From Chthonomonas calidirosea (GTDB lineage Bacteria > Armatimonadota > Chthonomonadetes > Chthonomonadales > Chthonomonadaceae), in the NCBI GenBank assembly GCA_945878775.1, contig CAMCUQ010000022.1, positions 1-32,937 of the forward strand: a stretch of 32,937 nucleotides of DNA, in the 5' to 3' direction. Positions within the stretch are counted from its first letter, which is position 1, and every line of letters begins with the position of its first letter. Below, in pieces: positions 1 through 7,697 of this stretch. Under the pieces are notes generated by a model. That model had not been told where the DNA came from, ran no database searches, and saw nothing but the letters and a program-made list of their open reading frames with translations. A program made the translations under genes and the position numbers.

Positions 1-92
1 TCAATTTGTTTGAGGAGTAGGGCTATCATCTCCTGTTGTTGTGTGACAAGGAGGAGGAGTTCTTCTTTGCTGAGGGAAGTCATGTCTGCCAT
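1..92 (-). CDS. IS66-like transposase, N-terminal fragment
   Basis: The frame starts at ATG 92 (a second ATG lies at 83) and runs off the left edge. About 30 residues are visible, opening MADMTSLSKEELLLLV and continuing with a Gln/Leu-rich helix. IS66-type TnpC transposases typically begin with a leucine-zipper-like stretch containing an LSxEELLxLV pattern, and this matches. An in-frame stop (TAG at 114-112) lies upstream. No tnpA or tnpB frame lies between the gene and the element tip, which fits a single-gene (ISBst12-like) member. No strong ribosome binding site is visible. Another coiled-coil protein is possible, but the position just inside an insertion junction favours a transposase. 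Confidence 0.5.
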   Translation of the reverse strand, partial: MADMTSLSKEELLLLVTQQQEMIALLLKQI

Positions 93-148
93 AATAGACT
101 TATACGAGACCTACTTTCTCAAAGATTCCCACAACTGTGAACTATTAC
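1..148 (-). mobile_element. End of an IS66-like insertion sequence (partial)
   Basis: Read on the minus strand, foreign sequence begins at 148 with GTAA, the terminal motif I associate with IS66-family ends, and a transposase-like reading frame opens 56 bases further in. The paralogue interrupted here resumes at 149: its bases caccagaact match the same codons of the third paralogue near 1995-2004, which places the junction at 148/149. IS66 elements usually make 8-bp target duplications, so 149-156 (caccagaa) should recur on the far side of the element, outside the window. The family call rests on the tip, the short leader and about 30 residues, so it is tentative. Confidence 0.5.
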
Positions 149-563
149 CACCAGAACTTATTGCATGGTGCAAATTACGTAGGTCACCAGTAACGAGTTC
201 ATGTTCAACGAGTTTGGCTCTTCGGTATTTTGCCAAAAAGGACAACAATAAAAATAGGATAATGGAATAACTCGATACCCTCGACAGAATACTAAGCAAA
301 TATGCAGTATGGCTGTAAGGTTTGTAACCAATAGCCATATGAAAAATAAACATACATCCAAGACTAAGTGCGGCGGTGGCGAAACACCCTGCGTTGGCGA
401 GCATTTCCGTTTTACGCTGTATTTTTTCAAGCCGATCCAACTGTTTTTTTGCTTTGGTACTCTCTATCACCGTTTCAGAGAGCAAGGGAGATTCCGTAGG
501 AACCACGGTATAGGCGTGTGCTTCTTGCTCTTCAACCTCTTGAAATTTCATCTCTTCGATCAT
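111..563 (-). pseudogene. Membrane-protein paralogue 1, truncated by the insertion
   Basis: The 150-residue frame is the N-terminal half of the protein encoded at 565-1497. It has a short acidic cytoplasmic segment (EVEEQEAHAY), a Gln/Lys/Glu-rich amphipathic stretch, and two hydrophobic segments at about residues 58-76 and 88-108. Relative to its neighbour it lacks seven codons between the membrane segments. Native sequence ends at 149; the last dozen residues and the stop (113-111) are read from the inserted element. The missing C-terminal half, with the conserved HEAT-like and Arg/Glu-rich tail, should lie beyond the element to the left of the window. It starts one base after the stop of the next paralogue, so the three genes look translationally coupled. 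Function unknown. Confidence 0.75.
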
Positions 564-564
564 C

Positions 565-1497
565 TTATTGGTTCCCCAACTCTTGCTTTGTCTCGTCCTT
601 TACCTCTGCATCATTGACAGGACGTAGCAGTAAGTCGTTCCCCAAACCGTGTTGTTCTGAAGCAGGGCGAAGGAGTTCTGCTGTGGGCTGTTCGGGAGAA
701 CTCGCACGGAGAAGCGTGTCTCTGGTATCTTTCTCTGCAAGTCGTTCCTCTAGCCTAACGATACTGAGCTGTAGGGTCTGGTGAAACTCAGGAAACTTGG
801 TCGTGAGGCGTTGCTTGCGCGAAATTGACTTCAGCATCCTAAGCGAAGCCGAATTGCCCACGTAGCCTAATGCGGAGACTATTGCAGTATGCAAGGGTAT
901 TTCTGCTTCTATTATTGCAGCAAAAGCCCACGGATTCAATAAACTAGCAAGCTTAGAGTTTAGAGATTGGAGGTCTTGCTTTGTGAAGAGATCACTGTTT
1001 TCCGAACGCACTTGTTCCAAAAGGGCTTGCATTTTGCTTCGATTATGTTCTTTGATATATGAGCCAGAACTTATTGCATGGTGCAAATTACGTAGGTCGC
1101 CAGTAGCGAGTTCACGTTCAACGAGTTTGGCTCTTCGGTATTTTGCCAAAAAGGACAACCCTAAAAATAGGACAATGGAATAAAGTGATACCCTCGACAG
1201 AATACCAAGCAAATCTATGGTATGGCTGTAAGGCTTGAAACTATCTGGGCTGTGGTCACGGACCAAAGCCATATAAAAAATATACATAATTCCAAGAACA
1301 ACTGTGCCGGCGGTGAAACACCCTGCGGTGGAGAGCATATCCGTTTTACGCTGTACTTTTTCAAGCCGATCCAACTGTTTTTTTGTTTTGGTACTCTCTA
1401 GCACCGTTTCAGAGAGCAAGGGGGATTCGGTAGGAACCACGGTATAGGCGTGTGCTTCCTGCTCTTCAACCTCTTGAAATTTCATCTCTTCGCTCAT
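565..1497 (-). CDS. Two-TM membrane protein with HEAT-like segment, paralogue 2
   Basis: 310 residues, not recognised as a named family. The order is: acidic N-terminus; basic/acidic amphipathic helix (residues 35-50); two membrane segments (about 55-78 and 95-115); soluble domain containing ALGYVGNSASLRMLKSI, a pattern like one HEAT-repeat hairpin; and a charged C-terminal tail rich in Glu and Arg. The N-terminal half is almost identical to paralogue 1 and the C-terminal 85 residues almost identical to paralogue 3, so the gene is a mosaic of its neighbours. It begins one base after the stop of paralogue 3 and ends one base before paralogue 1, implying one transcript with coupled translation. 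A scaffold or regulatory membrane role is possible, but nothing in the sequence decides it. Confidence 0.8.
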   Translation of the reverse strand: MSEEMKFQEVEEQEAHAYTVVPTESPLLSETVLESTKTKKQLDRLEKVQRKTDMLSTAGCFTAGTVVLGIMYIFYMALVRDHSPDSFKPYSHTIDLLGILSRVSLYSIVLFLGLSFLAKYRRAKLVERELATGDLRNLHHAISSGSYIKEHNRSKMQALLEQVRSENSDLFTKQDLQSLNSKLASLLNPWAFAAIIEAEIPLHTAIVSALGYVGNSASLRMLKSISRKQRLTTKFPEFHQTLQLSIVRLEERLAEKDTRDTLLRASSPEQPTAELLRPASEQHGLGNDLLLRPVNDAEVKDETKQELGNQ

Positions 1498-1498
1498 C

Positions 1499-2440
1499 TT
1501 ATTGGTTCCCCAATTCTTGCTTTGTCTCGTCCTTTACCTCTGCATCATTGACAGGACGTAGCAGTAAGTCGTTCCCCAAACCGTGTTGTTCTGAAGCAGG
1601 GCGAAGGAGTTCTGCTGTGGGCTGTTCGGGAGAACTCGCACGGAGAAGCGTGTCTCTTGTGTCTTTCTCTGCAAGTCGTTCCTCTAGCCTAACGATACTG
1701 AGCTGTAGGGTCTGGTGAAACTCAGGAAACTTGGTCGTGAGGCGTTGCTTGCGCGAAAGTGCCTTCAGCATCCTAAGCGAAGCCGAATCGCCCACATAAC
1801 CGAGTGCGGAGACAATTGCACGGTAGGACAGCATATCTGCCTCTGAAAGAGGGGGATATGCTGGAACGAGGAGTGCACCTCGAAGAAGGTAATGGAGGTA
1901 TTTGAGGTCTTGCTTGGTCAGCAGAGGCGCGTCTTCGGATCGCATTTTTTCCAGTAGAGATATTACCTTGCTTCGGTTCTTTTTGCGTTGGATAGCACCA
2001 GAACTGATCGCATGATGGAGGGTGTGTACATCACCAGAATCGAGTAAGCCTTCCGAAAGTTTTGCCCTGCGAAAGATAAGAACTACTGACCAAGTGCCTA
2101 CTCCAAAGAACAATAGAATCGGAATCAGGCTTGTCAGTAGAAGATTTGTGACAGTTTGGATGCCCGGTGTTAAGCTGGTTATATCCACGCTTTCGAGGAC
2201 CTGATAACGCACATAGGCGAGACTGCCCAGACGAAACAAGACATGTATAGCAACCAATAAAAATATTACCCGCGTAAGGCTCAGTGTCCTTTTTTCTAAC
2301 ACATTCAGCTGTTCAAGGCGTTGCTCTATTTTGGAGGTCGCTTCAGGAGTAGACGCAAGAGACGGCGATAGCAGCGGAGCGGATGTTGCTACCGTTTTGG
2401 TCTCCTCGACCTTCAATTCCTCAATGTGTTGTAATCTCAT
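1499..2440 (-). CDS. Two-TM membrane protein with HEAT-like segment, paralogue 3
   Basis: The chosen start, ATG at 2440, gives 313 residues and is preceded by GGGAG at a spacing of about 8; a start at 2473 would overlap the upstream gene. The protein has a Glu/Lys-rich N-terminus, an amphipathic helix ending in a basic cluster, two membrane segments (about residues 60-78 and 98-125), and a soluble part with ALGYVGDSASLRMLKAL, a HEAT-like helix pair, followed by an Arg/Glu-rich tail. The last 258 bases differ from paralogue 2 at only three positions, whereas the N-terminal halves are clearly divergent. It is the first gene of the tandem set and lies 22 bases after the GH144-like gene, possibly in the same transcript. 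Function unknown. Confidence 0.8.
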   Translation of the reverse strand: MRLQHIEELKVEETKTVATSAPLLSPSLASTPEATSKIEQRLEQLNVLEKRTLSLTRVIFLLVAIHVLFRLGSLAYVRYQVLESVDITSLTPGIQTVTNLLLTSLIPILLFFGVGTWSVVLIFRRAKLSEGLLDSGDVHTLHHAISSGAIQRKKNRSKVISLLEKMRSEDAPLLTKQDLKYLHYLLRGALLVPAYPPLSEADMLSYRAIVSALGYVGDSASLRMLKALSRKQRLTTKFPEFHQTLQLSIVRLEERLAEKDTRDTLLRASSPEQPTAELLRPASEQHGLGNDLLLRPVNDAEVKDETKQELGNQ

Positions 2441-2462
2441 GATCAGTACTCCCTGCCTTCGG

Positions 2463-3773
2463 TTAGGGCGCACGGTAGAGGGGGCGAGGGCGTGACTCCC
2501 TAGTTCGATGGAATCCCGCCTTCGTCCACCCTTTCTGCACCGCAGGATGTCTTGCCATTAGATGCCAGAGCATTCCAGAACGCGAATCCTCTATCGCGAC
2601 AAGAGCCATACCTAGATCGATCCCTATCACGTCCGGGTCGTACCAATTGCGGTCAACATTGAACGCGTTGCTAAAGCCATACCGCCCCCAAATGTGGTGT
2701 CCATAGCGGGAATAGATCGTTCTCAAACAGCCAATGCTCTCCTTTGGGAGAAAGAGCACCGACGAAATCGCGCCCGTCGGCGAAATAGTCCCATCCTCAT
2801 CTCCCGGCGCACTGAACGCCTTGTATCCATCGGGAAAATCGTTCGCATTGATCCCCCAAACATCAAAAGCATAGCTCTTTCTTTTAGACGCGAGATCGGC
2901 ACAGAATTGACGGTTGATCTGTGTTGCCTCCTGCGAAACCACCCAGTAATCCCAGCCCTCCGAGTCTCGAAAACCCAAGAAATCGAAATAGCCGTGCGCC
3001 ATTTGGTGCATGAAGATCGCCCCCCCTGCCAGCGTCTTGCGTCCTCCATACTCCACCACATTACGCTTCCACGCCTTCCAAGACTCTGCCGGAAGCGGAT
3101 CGGTTTTTGAACCCATCCCAAACAGGTAGAGCGTCATCAGTTCACAATAGGTGTCCCAGTTATTCGGAATAAACCCTTTTTCTGGTGACCAACCCATGGA
3201 AACCACCAACTTCTGAGGCGATTCTCCGCCGTTCGTTCGCATCCACGTCCAATCCACACGATCAAAAAGGGCGTTGGCGAGTCGTTCTACTTCCGTCCCT
3301 TTCCAATATTGCCCACACACCAGCACCCCCGCCATCAGCAAAACGGTATCTATGGAGGAGAGTTCACTGTTCCAGACCCGCTCTCCCGTTTTGCCGTCGA
3401 TGAAATGGTAGAACCAGCCGTGTACTTGTGGCATCTTCTCGTACAGAAACTTGAGAGTGAGGAGCGCACGTTCATACGCCTTATCTCGTTTCAGCCACTT
3501 GTGTTTCACTCCCACAGGCAGGGCAGTGAGCGCGTAGCCCGTACTCGCGATACTTGCCACCGTATAGGTATCCTCGCCAAAATTGCGGGCGCGGTCATTA
3601 GTTAGCCCCGTCAGCGGATCGGAGCGTTCCCAGAAAAAGCGTACCGCGCGTTTTTGCACCTCCGTCAATAACTCATTATCGTTCAAACGGGGCAAGGTAT
3701 GCGTCATGGGTTGCGCCTGCACCCTCCCCATAAGCCCCATAATAGCCAACATCACCCAGACTAGTCGCTTCAT
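2463..3773 (-). CDS. Secreted glycoamylase-like enzyme (GH144 type)
   Basis: The start ATG at 3773 follows AAGAGG at spacing 6 and gives 436 residues opening with a signal peptide (MKRLVWVMLAIMGLMGRVQA, cleavage likely before QP), so the enzyme is exported. The body is an all-helical toroid of the glycoamylase/GH144 type. Hallmarks are RFFWERSDPLTGLTNDR near the mature N-terminus, the central FRDSEGWDYW region, WGINANDFPDGYKAF, the acidic GDEDGTISPTGA loop, WGRYGFSNAFN, IGIDLGMALVAIEDSRSG and the terminal KAGF. Characterised GH144 members are beta-1,2-glucanases, so a beta-glucan substrate is likely but not shown by sequence. Length is normal for the family. A perfect 12-bp palindrome lies 29 bases upstream of the start and may be an operator. 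Confidence 0.88.
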   Translation of the reverse strand: MKRLVWVMLAIMGLMGRVQAQPMTHTLPRLNDNELLTEVQKRAVRFFWERSDPLTGLTNDRARNFGEDTYTVASIASTGYALTALPVGVKHKWLKRDKAYERALLTLKFLYEKMPQVHGWFYHFIDGKTGERVWNSELSSIDTVLLMAGVLVCGQYWKGTEVERLANALFDRVDWTWMRTNGGESPQKLVVSMGWSPEKGFIPNNWDTYCELMTLYLFGMGSKTDPLPAESWKAWKRNVVEYGGRKTLAGGAIFMHQMAHGYFDFLGFRDSEGWDYWVVSQEATQINRQFCADLASKRKSYAFDVWGINANDFPDGYKAFSAPGDEDGTISPTGAISSVLFLPKESIGCLRTIYSRYGHHIWGRYGFSNAFNVDRNWYDPDVIGIDLGMALVAIEDSRSGMLWHLMARHPAVQKGWTKAGFHRTRESRPRPLYRAP

Positions 3774-3801
3774 CGAAACCTCTTCTTCCAGAATAGTTAC
3801 T

Positions 3802-3813
3802 GCACAATTGTGC
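3802..3813. promoter_or_regulatory. Perfect 12-bp palindrome upstream of the GH144-like gene
   Basis: GCACAATTGTGC is a perfect palindrome in the 5' region of the glucanase gene, 29 bases before its start. Symmetry of this length suits a dimeric repressor such as a LacI-type sugar regulator. No regulator gene is adjacent, so the binding protein is unknown. Confidence 0.35.
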
Positions 3814-3851
3814 GCCGATAGAGGGCTTTCCTGCCTCTTCCACAAACTCTC

Positions 3852-3879
3852 CTGTCAGAACTCCCCTTTCGGGTATACT
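3852..3879 (+). promoter_or_regulatory. Probable sigma70-type promoter for the acetyltransferase pair
   Basis: CTGTCA (3852-3857) and TATACT (3874-3879) are separated by 16 bases and lie about 40 bases before the ATG at 3921. The -10 box sits in GGGTATACT, a context repeated before cysD (11428) and in similar form (GGGTATAAT) before gatC (28945). Confidence 0.5.
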
Positions 3880-3920
3880 GAACCCATATATTTTTGTGGG
3901 GTTTTAGGAGATTAGAGGAG

Positions 3921-4478
3921 ATGCTACGCGGATAGCGAGTCAGCCTTAGAGCGATAGAGCGTGAGGACTTACCACGCCTTTGCGCGTTCAATAACGATGC
4001 CGAGGTTGAGGTTGTAGGCAATGATGAACCCCCGCTCTCCCAATCCTTTGCCCGCATTCAAGCTCACTATGCCACCAAATGGAGCACAGGGGGCAGGGAT
4101 CAACCATGGTTTGCAATCGAAACCGAGAACAAGTTCATTGGGCATTGTGGACTTGCGCTTTTCAGCGACGTTCATCGGCACTGCTATCTTGGGATCGCCA
4201 TTGGCGATATGGCGTATTGGGGGAGAGGCTACGGGCGCGAAGCGGTTCTGCTTCTGCTCGATTGGGCATTCCGGTATCGGAACCTAAACCGTGTCTGCCT
4301 CGCCGTTCTTTCCAGTAATGAGCGTGCCATACGGTGCTATCTCGCCTGTGGATTTGTGGAGGAGACCAGACTCAGACAACATATCTGGTCAAATGGTTGC
4401 TTCGTCGATTTTATCTACATGGCTGTCCTCCAGAGTGAGTGGGAGGCAAGAAGCCAAACCGTGGAAGGTGGAAACTAG
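3921..4478 (+). pseudogene. GNAT acetyltransferase with a nonsense codon at position 5
   Basis: From ATG 3921 the frame reads MLRG, then TAG, then continues uninterrupted to the natural stop at 4476-4478. At 186 codons it is exactly the length of the intact gene that follows at 4482. The read-through product has the GNAT core: RAIEREDLPRLCAFNND near the N-terminus, the acetyl-CoA loop YWGRGYGREAVLLLLDWAF, and NERAIRCYLACGFVEE near the C-terminus. A GAG to TAG change would explain the stop. No ATG, GTG or TTG soon after it would restart translation before the acetyl-CoA domain; the next in-frame ATG, at 4209, would give only a C-terminal part. Apart from codon 5 the frame shows no decay, so the mutation is recent, the read is wrong, or the codon is suppressed. 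Confidence 0.8.
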
Positions 4479-4481
4479 AGC

Positions 4482-5039
4482 ATGCTACGTGGAGAACGGA
4501 TTATCTTGAGGGCAGTAGAGAGGGACGACCTACCGCTCATTTGTGCCTATAACAACGATGTTGAGGTAGAGGTCGCGGGCGGCGGAGACCCTCCGCTCCC
4601 ACAGTCTTTGGCACGCCTTCAGGCAGAATTTGATACGAATGCTGGTAAAGGTGGGCGGGACGAGCCTTGGTTTGCGATTGAAGTCGATGGCAAAATGATC
4701 GGGCAGTGCGCCTTGCACAACTTTCAAGACGTGCATCGAACTTGTGAGGTAGGTATCGGTATCGGAGACAAGTCGTACTGGGGCAAAGGGTATGGTCGTG
4801 AGGCTGTTTTGCTACTACTCGACTGGGCTTTTCGGTATCGTAACCTGAACAAAGTTTGGCTGACCACCATTGGAAGCAATGAACGCGCCTACCGCTGTTA
4901 TCTGGCTTGTGGCTTCGTCGAAGAGGGCAGGCAACGCCAGCATATGTGGGGGGCAGGACACTATGAAGACTTTATCTATATGGGCATTCTACGCTCTGAG
5001 TGGGAACAACGCAATGCGCCAAAGAACACTGAAGTGTAG
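4482..5039 (+). CDS. GNAT family N-acetyltransferase (RimJ/RimL-like)
   Basis: 185 residues, normal for RimJ/RimL-type acetyltransferases, which move an acetyl group from acetyl-CoA to an amine on a protein N-terminus or small molecule. The N-terminus ERIILRAVERDDLPLICAYNND is typical. Motif A, SYWGKGYGREAVLLLLDWAF (about residues 97-117), holds the pyrophosphate-binding G-x-G turn. NERAYRCYLACGFVEEG (about 131-147) is the usual motif B. The gene starts three bases after the stop of its broken twin and has a similar sequence throughout, so the pair arose by tandem duplication. The ribosome binding site is weak (GGTGG about 10 bases upstream), so translation may depend on coupling. Substrate cannot be read from sequence. 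Confidence 0.88.
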   Translation: MLRGERIILRAVERDDLPLICAYNNDVEVEVAGGGDPPLPQSLARLQAEFDTNAGKGGRDEPWFAIEVDGKMIGQCALHNFQDVHRTCEVGIGIGDKSYWGKGYGREAVLLLLDWAFRYRNLNKVWLTTIGSNERAYRCYLACGFVEEGRQRQHMWGAGHYEDFIYMGILRSEWEQRNAPKNTEV

Positions 5040-5102
5040 TCCTTGCGATAGCTGTTTGGTAACAACCATTTTCAAGACTAGTTATGAGAGGAGTTTGCTA
5101 AC

Positions 5103-6278
5103 TTGATTACCCGTGCGAAGCGTTTGGATAAGATTCCCCCCTACCTTTTTGGAGAGATCGCCGCACTTAAGCGTCAAGCGATTGCCGAAGGGCGCGATCT
5201 CATTGACCTTGGAATAGGGGACCCCGATCAACCGACACCGGCTCCCATCATAAAAGCGCTCAACGAGGCGGCACACAACCCAGAAACCCACCGCTACGAT
5301 GAGACTTCAGCTGGTTGGACGCCTTTTCTTGAAGCCGTCACCACATGGGCAAAGAGACGCTTCGATGTCGAACTCGACCCACAGGCAGAGGCGATGCTGC
5401 TTATTGGCAGCAAAGAGGGGCTTTCACACCTTGCTTGGGCATATATCGATCCCGGTGACATATCGCTCGTTCCCGACCCCGCCTATACCGTCTACAAGAT
5501 CAACACTTGGATGGCGGGAGGCGAAGTGCATCTCATGCCTCTGCTTGAAGAGAACGGCTTCTTGCCAGACTTTACCGCCATTCCTTCCGAAACGGCAAAA
5601 CGCGCCAAGCTACTCTGGCTCAACTATCCAAACAACCCCACCGGAGCCGTCGCACCGCTCTCGTTCTACAAAGACGCGGTCAAGTTTGCCAAAGATTACG
5701 ACTTGCTACTTGTAAACGACGCCGCCTATACCGAAGTCGCTTATGATGGATACAAGCCCTGCTCAGTCCTTCAAGTAGAGGGTGCGAAAGATGTTTCTAT
5801 AGAGCTTCACTCTCTCTCGAAGACTTTCAACATGACCGGATGGAGGCTTGGCTTTGCACTCGGCAATGCAGACGCTATTGGCACTCTCAACAAGATGAAA
5901 TCGAACCTCGATAGCAAACAGTTCCCAGCTATCTCCCTTGCGGGCGCACACGCTCTACTGCATGTCGATAATACTCCAACGCTCGACCTCTACAAAAAGC
6001 GGCGCGACATTCTTGTTGATGGCTTGAATGCACTCGGTTGGAACATTCGGAAGCCAGAAGCGTCTCTCTATATATGGATGCGCGTTCCTGAAGGGCATAC
6101 CTCTATGTCGTTCTCTAGGCTCCTGTTGGAAAAAGCCGGAGTTCTGGTTATTCCGGGTGTTGGATACGGTCAGCACGGCGAAGGGTACATTCGTATGTCG
6201 CTCACCGTCATGGGAGATAAGAACGGCGAAAAAATGCAAGAGGCGGTTGAGAGGCTTCGCCAGCACGTGCAAATATAA
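5103..6278 (+). CDS. dapL: LL-diaminopimelate aminotransferase
   Basis: 391 residues, a fold-type I PLP aminotransferase. DapL converts tetrahydrodipicolinate directly to LL-diaminopimelate, using glutamate as amino donor, for lysine and peptidoglycan synthesis. Family features are RLDKIPPYLFGEI at the start, DLGIGDPDQPTP (residues 35-46), NYPNNPTG (174-181), and the PLP-binding lysine K240 in SLSKTFNMTGWR. The start is TTG 5103: it follows GAGAGGAG at spacing 9, while the only nearby ATG (5084) meets a stop after five codons. The class III aminotransferase follows 99 bases later. The general class is certain; DapL rather than another subgroup is inferred from overall pattern. Confidence 0.87.
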   Translation: MITRAKRLDKIPPYLFGEIAALKRQAIAEGRDLIDLGIGDPDQPTPAPIIKALNEAAHNPETHRYDETSAGWTPFLEAVTTWAKRRFDVELDPQAEAMLLIGSKEGLSHLAWAYIDPGDISLVPDPAYTVYKINTWMAGGEVHLMPLLEENGFLPDFTAIPSETAKRAKLLWLNYPNNPTGAVAPLSFYKDAVKFAKDYDLLLVNDAAYTEVAYDGYKPCSVLQVEGAKDVSIELHSLSKTFNMTGWRLGFALGNADAIGTLNKMKSNLDSKQFPAISLAGAHALLHVDNTPTLDLYKKRRDILVDGLNALGWNIRKPEASLYIWMRVPEGHTSMSFSRLLLEKAGVLVIPGVGYGQHGEGYIRMSLTVMGDKNGEKMQEAVERLRQHVQI

Positions 6279-6377
6279 TTGATGAACGAACTTACGCACT
6301 GTCACCCCAATAGTTGTACGTTCAGAGGTTAGAATGAGACAGTTGTGCGTAGAGTGAATTCTTGACAGGAGAAGACG

Positions 6378-7697
6378 ATGAAAACGGAGGGGGAGAGGCT
6401 ACAAGACCTCAACAACGCGGGTTTTTTAGCGGAAGTTCTTGGTTTTGAGACCCAAGAGATCGCCTCCTCCGCTCTCGGCGTACACCTGCAAACATTGGAA
6501 GGCTCCGACTATCTCGACTTTACCGGAGGGATAGCCGTTCATGCCTGTGGACACAATCACCCTGAAGTTGTACAGGCTATTGTAGAGCAGGCACAACGGG
6601 TGATTCATGTCTCCGATACCATGCGCCACGCGCCTCAGCTTGAGCTTGGAAATTGGATAACCCATCGTCTCGCCAACACCGTTCCCAATTCTGAATGGGC
6701 AATCCTATTCAAAAATAGCGGTAGCGAATCGATAGACGCCGCCGCGAAGCTTGCCTTAAAGGCAACCGGTAGAGACCAGTTTGTCGCGTTTGAGGGGGCT
6801 TTTCATGGACGAACTCTCTTTGCAACCGCGCTTTCTCGGTCCAAAACACTGCATTGGAACGCCTACGAATCGTTTCTTACCCCATTGCGCCAGCACATCC
6901 ACCATGTTCCTGCTCCCCGATGTAAAGGCTGTAGTCGCACGGGAAATGGCTGTTGCCTCGTCGGTTTAGAATCCCTGCTCCAAGCGCAGGGGGATCAGAT
7001 AGCAGCACTCTTCCTTGAACCTCAGCAAGGGGAGGGGGGCTATATCCCCTTTGATCCTGAAGTCGCACAGCGTATTCGCGCACTCACACGAAAGCATGGA
7101 ATACTGCTTATTGTAGACGAGATTCAGACGGGGTTCGGACGCACGGGGAGATGGTTCGCGTTCGAGCATTTGGGGATTGAGCCGGATATGGTGGTCTTTG
7201 GGAAAGCTGTGGGAGGGGGACTGCCGTTAGCCGGGCTAGTCGCCTCTCGCAGTCTCATGGCAAAATGGGAGCCGGGCGAACATGGCACGACTTTTGGAGG
7301 GAACCCGATTGCGTGTGCGGCGGGACTCGCAGCGCTTCGGATCATTGAACGTGAAAACCTTGTAGAACGCGCCTCCCTATTGGGAGAGGAGATCAAGGCA
7401 CGACTCAAGCCCCTTATCGGCAAACATGGGATCGTTGATGTGCGGGGAAATGGCTTAATGCTCGGCGTCGAACTACGAGATGCCAATGGTAAGCCCGACT
7501 ATGCACGCTTGGACGCTGTCAAATTGTGCGCTCGTTCCAAAGGGCTTCTCTTGTTGACTTGTGGCGCTAAAATCGGGACGAGTGCCGATAACGCTACACT
7601 TCGCCTCATTCCACCTCTCAATATTCCTAATGAGGCACTAAATCACGGGCTTGCCATTTTGGAGGAGGCTCTAAGAGAGACTGGAAACACACAATAA
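6378..7697 (+). CDS. Class III PLP aminotransferase (4-aminobutyrate type)
   Basis: 439 residues, preceded by AGGAG at spacing 6. This family transfers amino groups from omega-amines such as 4-aminobutyrate or N-acetylornithine to 2-oxoglutarate. Visible landmarks are FTGGIAVHACGHNHP (residues 48-62), NSGSESIDAAAKLA (113-126), FEGAFHGRT (138-146), the cofactor aspartate in IVDEIQTGFGRTG (245-257), and the Schiff-base lysine K276 in FGKAVGGGLP. A Cys-rich insert, C182, C185, C192 and C193, is common in the GabT-like branch and argues for it over ArgD. The 3' end overlaps the relic of a convergent gene (7671-7833) and is itself present a second time as a scrap at 10784-10852, beyond the arsenic genes. 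Exact substrate is uncertain. Confidence 0.88.
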   Translation: MKTEGERLQDLNNAGFLAEVLGFETQEIASSALGVHLQTLEGSDYLDFTGGIAVHACGHNHPEVVQAIVEQAQRVIHVSDTMRHAPQLELGNWITHRLANTVPNSEWAILFKNSGSESIDAAAKLALKATGRDQFVAFEGAFHGRTLFATALSRSKTLHWNAYESFLTPLRQHIHHVPAPRCKGCSRTGNGCCLVGLESLLQAQGDQIAALFLEPQQGEGGYIPFDPEVAQRIRALTRKHGILLIVDEIQTGFGRTGRWFAFEHLGIEPDMVVFGKAVGGGLPLAGLVASRSLMAKWEPGEHGTTFGGNPIACAAGLAALRIIERENLVERASLLGEEIKARLKPLIGKHGIVDVRGNGLMLGVELRDANGKPDYARLDAVKLCARSKGLLLLTCGAKIGTSADNATLRLIPPLNIPNEALNHGLAILEEALRETGNTQ

